64,000 bases of DNA from positions 58,555-122,554 of the forward strand of contig NZ_NFLE01000008.1 of NCBI RefSeq assembly GCF_002160755.1, given 5' to 3'. This document shows, piece after piece, positions 58,189 through 64,000 of the stretch. A program made the translations under genes and the position numbers. Numbering within the stretch: position 1 is the stretch's first letter; every line of letters begins with the position of its first letter. This stretch comes from Lachnoclostridium sp. An14 (GTDB taxonomy: Bacteria > Bacillota > Clostridia > Lachnospirales > Lachnospiraceae). A model generated the notes under the pieces. That model did no database searches. It was given only the letters and a program-made list of their open reading frames with translations, and was not told the DNA's origin.

Positions 58189-58238
58189 AAAAAGAGGCGG
58201 GCAGCCGGAGCGTGTGGCTCCGGCGCCCGCCTCTTTTG
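58189..58238 (+). terminator. Terminator after ilvE
   Basis: AAAGAGGCGGGC / GCCCGCCTCTTTT with an inner CCGGAG / CTCCGG stem, followed by TTTTG. Confidence 0.92.
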
Positions 58239-58257
58239 CTTGCAGTACGCGTTTAAA

Positions 58258-58348
58258 ACGTCTCGCAGCCGTTTTGCCTTTTCAGGACGGTCTCGCAGCT
58301 TTTGCGTGTCAATGCCTGAGACGTCTCGCGGCCTTGCTGTTCTCTCAG
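58258..58348. repeat. Three imperfect tandem ~30-bp repeats
   Basis: Units begin ACGTCTCGCAGCC (58258), ACGGTCTCGCAGC (58287) and ACGTCTCGCGGCC (58321), each ending in TCAGG or TGAG. They lie between the ilvE terminator and the 3' end of the alanine-rich protein gene. Confidence 0.6.
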
Positions 58349-58397
58349 GGCTATGCCGCCTCTTTTGCGGTGCCCGCGTCTGAACCAGGAATCAGGG

Positions 58398-59180
58398 TTA
58401 TACCTCTTTGTCCTCGGTGACAGACTGAATCGTCCCGGCGGTTTTCTCCGCGGCGTATTCCACATGGTCCGCGGCGGCGTCTGCGGCCTCGCTCAGCTTT
58501 TCCGCGGCCAGCCCGGCGGCGTCGCTTAAGCTCTCCGCGGCGTTCTCTGCCAGCTGGGCAGTCTTTTCCGCGGCATTCTCCGCCATCTCCGCCACCTGCC
58601 CGGCCATTCCGGCACTTTTTCCGGATACACTGTCCATGGCCCCGGCGGCCTTGGTTAAAACCTTCTCCGCCATTTCAGCGGCCTTTTCCTTTGCAGCCCC
58701 GGCAGCGTCCTTCATCCGATCCATGACGTCCTCTGCCTTCTCCGCGGCGTCCTCCGCCTCGTCCTCCACCCGCTCGGCAGTCCGGCCGCTCAGATCTTTC
58801 ACCCGCTCCTTTGCCAGCTGGGCGGTGTCCTTGGCGGCAGAGCCTACGCTGCCTGCCGTATCGGAAAGGATGGCAGCGGTGTCTTTGAGGATCTCCTTGG
58901 CCGCCCCTGCCATATCTTTGGCGGCATCCAGCATATCTCCAGCCGCTACCTTAAATTCATCCTTATTGGCGTGGAGGGAAACGTACCGTCTCGCTCCCGC
59001 GTCCTCGCTTTCATTCTCCTCCTCATCCTCGAAGATGTCGTCGTCATCCTCAAAGTCGTGGAAATCTTCCTCCAATTCCTTGTTGAAGGATTTGTATTTG
59101 CGGAAATAAGAAACACCGGCGGCAGCCGCCCCCGCGACAGCAGCCAGTGCCAGCCATCTGCCAACATGATTTTTTGCCAT
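58398..59180 (-). CDS. Alanine-rich amphipathic-helix (LEA/YtxH-like) membrane protein
   Basis: 260 residues. An N-terminal membrane helix (WLALAAVAGAAAAGVSYF, about 8-25), as in YtxH-type stress proteins, is followed by a very acidic patch (EDFHDFEDDDDIFEDEEENESED). About 170 residues of Ala/Lys/Glu-rich repeats follow, each a variant of AAEKAxxxADxAxx, predicted as one long amphipathic helix like LEA or apolipoprotein repeats. The open frame begins 8 codons earlier; ATG 59180 has AAAGGAG. Location next to the CIRCE/groESL locus, divergently, is compatible with a stress role. Function inferred only from composition. Confidence 0.75.
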   Translation of the reverse strand: MAKNHVGRWLALAAVAGAAAAGVSYFRKYKSFNKELEEDFHDFEDDDDIFEDEEENESEDAGARRYVSLHANKDEFKVAAGDMLDAAKDMAGAAKEILKDTAAILSDTAGSVGSAAKDTAQLAKERVKDLSGRTAERVEDEAEDAAEKAEDVMDRMKDAAGAAKEKAAEMAEKVLTKAAGAMDSVSGKSAGMAGQVAEMAENAAEKTAQLAENAAESLSDAAGLAAEKLSEAADAAADHVEYAAEKTAGTIQSVTEDKEV

Positions 59181-59315
59181 AAGAAAAACTCCTTTCCACT
59201 TCAACCTGTTATGCTTATTTTAATACGAATGTGTGAAAAAAGAAAGGTATAAGTTTTGAAAATTTCTATAAAATAGGAGGGAGGATCAGGCATAATTGGA
59301 AACTTTATAAAATTT

Positions 59316-59358
59316 TTAGCACTCATGGCTTGACAGTGCTAACAAAAGGTGGTATAAC
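59316..59358 (+). promoter_or_regulatory. groESL promoter overlapping a CIRCE operator
   Basis: CIRCE (HrcA operator): TTAGCACTC (59316-59324), 9-bp spacer, CAGTGCTAA (59334-59342). The -35 TTGACA (59330-59335) lies inside CIRCE and the -10 TATAAC (59353-59358) follows a 17-bp spacer, so HrcA would block polymerase directly. Confidence 0.95.
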
Positions 59359-59434
59359 GATATACGTGTAAAGGATAAGAGTTCCAGAAAAGGAATTTTG
59401 AAAGAAAACCAGACCATACAAGGAGGAATATCTT

Positions 59435-61359
<1,925 letters not shown>

Positions 61360-61370
61360 AACAAAAATCA

Positions 61371-61400
61371 GGCGGTCCCGGAGGATTCCGGGACGCCTTT
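61371..61400 (+). terminator. Terminator after groEL
   Basis: GGCGGTCCCGGA-GGAT-TCCGGGACGCC then TTTG. Strong stem, short T run. Confidence 0.75.
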
Positions 61401-61490
61401 GAAAAAAGGACGAGTGGGAAAGGGATTTCCTGCCGTCCTTTTTGTGTCCCTTCCACGGGGGGATTCATGGGCGCGCCTGCCGTTTCTTCC

Positions 61491-61519
61491 TTTACAAACG
61501 CCCTGGAAACGGATATAGT
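61491..61519 (+). promoter_or_regulatory. Promoter of the zinc-ribbon membrane protein gene
   Basis: TTTACA (61491-61496), 17-bp spacer, TATAGT (61514-61519). Confidence 0.7.
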
Positions 61520-61570
61520 AGAGGTAAGGAGAACGGCTGCCGGACGAACCGGGGCAGAAAGGAGCAGGCT

Positions 61571-62068
61571 ATGAAAAAGAGGATTTGTCCCATCTGTGAC
61601 GGGGAGATAAAAATCGGCCATTTCTGCCCGCAGTGCCATGAGTGGGTGAGGAATCCGGTTGTGATGGAGGTCAATTATTATCTGAACGAGAGACGGCCGA
61701 GGACGGAGACGGAGCGGCTGTACCGGGAAGGAAGGGAAGGCCTGGAAAAGAGGCAGGGCGGAGGGAAAAATCCGTTGGAAACTCAAAAAAGGCAAGGAAA
61801 GGCCGCTCCCGTAAAAAGCGCCTCCGCCAGGAAGGTTTCCGTAAATCCCGGCTCCGGAAAGGACGTTTCAGGAAGGCAGTCTCCCGCGAAGACAGCCCCG
61901 GCCAGAGGCGGCGTGCCAGTGGAATATGGGACAAAGGGCTCCGGGAGAGTCCGGCCGTCAGGAAAGAGGACGAACGGAGGGTGGGCGGTGCTGATTGTCT
62001 TTATCGTCTACCTGCTGATCATGTTCATCGCCCCCATGCTGCGGATTTTGATGTCCTTATTTTTTTAG
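61571..62068 (+). CDS. Zinc-ribbon membrane protein of unknown function
   Basis: 165 residues. The N-terminal zinc ribbon (KRICPICDGEIKIGHFCPQCHEWV, two CPxC pairs) is followed by a basic, Ser/Pro/Lys/Arg-rich disordered middle (about 65-135) and one C-terminal membrane helix (WAVLIVFIVYLLIMFIAPMLRILMSLFF). The open frame begins 43 codons earlier, but ATG 61571 has AAAGGAGC and starts at the ribbon. It is probably tail-anchored with a cytosolic ribbon. No partner gene is evident. Confidence 0.82.
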   Translation: MKKRICPICDGEIKIGHFCPQCHEWVRNPVVMEVNYYLNERRPRTETERLYREGREGLEKRQGGGKNPLETQKRQGKAAPVKSASARKVSVNPGSGKDVSGRQSPAKTAPARGGVPVEYGTKGSGRVRPSGKRTNGGWAVLIVFIVYLLIMFIAPMLRILMSLFF

Positions 62069-62180
62069 GAAACGGAGGCCGGTGGAAACGGGGAAAGGCC
62101 TGCGGAACCGTACAGATGTCCGCGACCTGCGTACACGTTCCTCATGTACAGACATTTTTCAGAATTTGTCAAAAATAGGT

Positions 62181-63745
<1,565 letters not shown>

Positions 63746-63846
63746 AAAGAGAGACTGGCAGAGGCCGCGTTTTCACAGGCGCGGCTGGGCCGGAAAAATC
63801 AATATCAGAGCTTTGCGGGAACTGCCGGACCGGCAGGGAACGGGAT

Positions 63847-63886
63847 CAGGGCGGTATGGCTTTCGGGCTGTGCCGCCCTGCTTTTT
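63847..63886 (+). terminator. Terminator after guaB
   Basis: CAGGGCGGTA (63847-63856) / TGCCGCCCTG (63871-63880) followed by CTTTTT. Confidence 0.88.
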
Positions 63887-63889
63887 GTG

Positions 63890-64000
63890 TCATAGGAAAC
63901 TGCGTTCCCTATGGCACAAAAGCCTCCGGCGGGAGGCGCACTCCGCGCAAAGGAAAATGGCTGCTGGCGCAGCCGCGCTCCGGCGCGAGTGTGCGCCAAG
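63890..64000 (+). repeat. Intergenic repeat family A, copy 6 (runs off window)
   Basis: Complete order of modules: hairpin CATAGGAAA / TTCCCTATG, GCACAAAAG, core CCTCCGGCGGGAGGC (63923-63937), GCACTCC, AAAATGGCTGCTGGCGCAGC, GCGCTCCGGCGCGAGTGTGC. The best-preserved copy; it continues past the right edge. Confidence 0.78.

Overview
The window looks like a chromosome segment of a gut-type Lachnospiraceae (Clostridium cluster XIVa). The housekeeping genes and strong RBS/promoter signals are of Firmicutes type. The pyruvate phosphate dikinase resembles the Clostridium symbiosum enzyme, and single-chain GlyRS, GlnRS, CIRCE-controlled groESL, SipW/TasA-type surface proteins and GntP permeases all fit. 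No rRNA, tRNA, CRISPR array or insertion sequence was seen. Most of the DNA is GC-rich; two visibly AT-rich stretches (about 10.7-12.3 kb and 44.3-46.9 kb) stand out as acquired or decaying.

Layout. 1-10.7 kb is core: an M16C protease (cut by the left edge), era, recO, a lipoprotein, glycyl-tRNA synthetase, a MATE exporter and ppdK. 10.7-12.3 kb is an AT-rich pair of hypothetical genes. 12.3-22.7 kb is a surface/matrix locus: a secreted transglutaminase-like protein, a BTAD/SARP-type regulator split at a G10 (C10) homopolymer, a 1209-residue acidic secreted protein, a SipW signal peptidase, two TasA/CalY-like proteins, an LAKTG-anchored protein, a multi-helix RNA candidate and a sortase. 22.7-24.1 kb carries an AraC regulator with a DUF2000 gene. 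24.2-32.7 kb is a sigma-54-controlled acid-sugar (tetronate-type) module: GntP permease, zinc dehydrogenase and SAF-domain oxidoreductase on the minus strand, a PrpR-type activator, and OtnK/OtnC-type kinase and decarboxylase on the plus strand. 32.8-44.2 kb holds a LysR gene with an old-yellow-enzyme reductase, a secreted wall-binding protein, guanine deaminase behind a guanine riboswitch, homoserine dehydrogenase, a second GntP permease and a frameshifted NhaC antiporter behind a c-di-AMP (ydaO-type) riboswitch. 44.3-46.9 kb is a graveyard of toxin/immunity fragments. 47-64 kb is again mostly core: LysR, class I ribonucleotide reductase, acyltransferase, nitroreductase, glnS, a MocR regulator lacking its PLP lysine, ilvE, an alanine-rich helical protein, groESL, a zinc-ribbon membrane protein and guaB.

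How it works together. The most interesting unit is 12.3-22.7 kb. The regulator reading frame is out of register at a slippery homopolymer. Both the surface operon promoter and the TasA-like gene promoter carry the same triple direct repeat with an 11-bp period and exactly 7 bp to the -10 box, the layout expected for a SARP/BTAD activator. A slipping regulator would then switch a matrix/adhesin regulon. In the acid-sugar module both divergent operons have good -24/-12 promoters preceded by TGTTGCA-type inverted repeats, so one activator probably drives transport, oxidation, phosphorylation and decarboxylation. Two dispersed intergenic repeat families (about 100 and 170 bp) sit between genes throughout the window.
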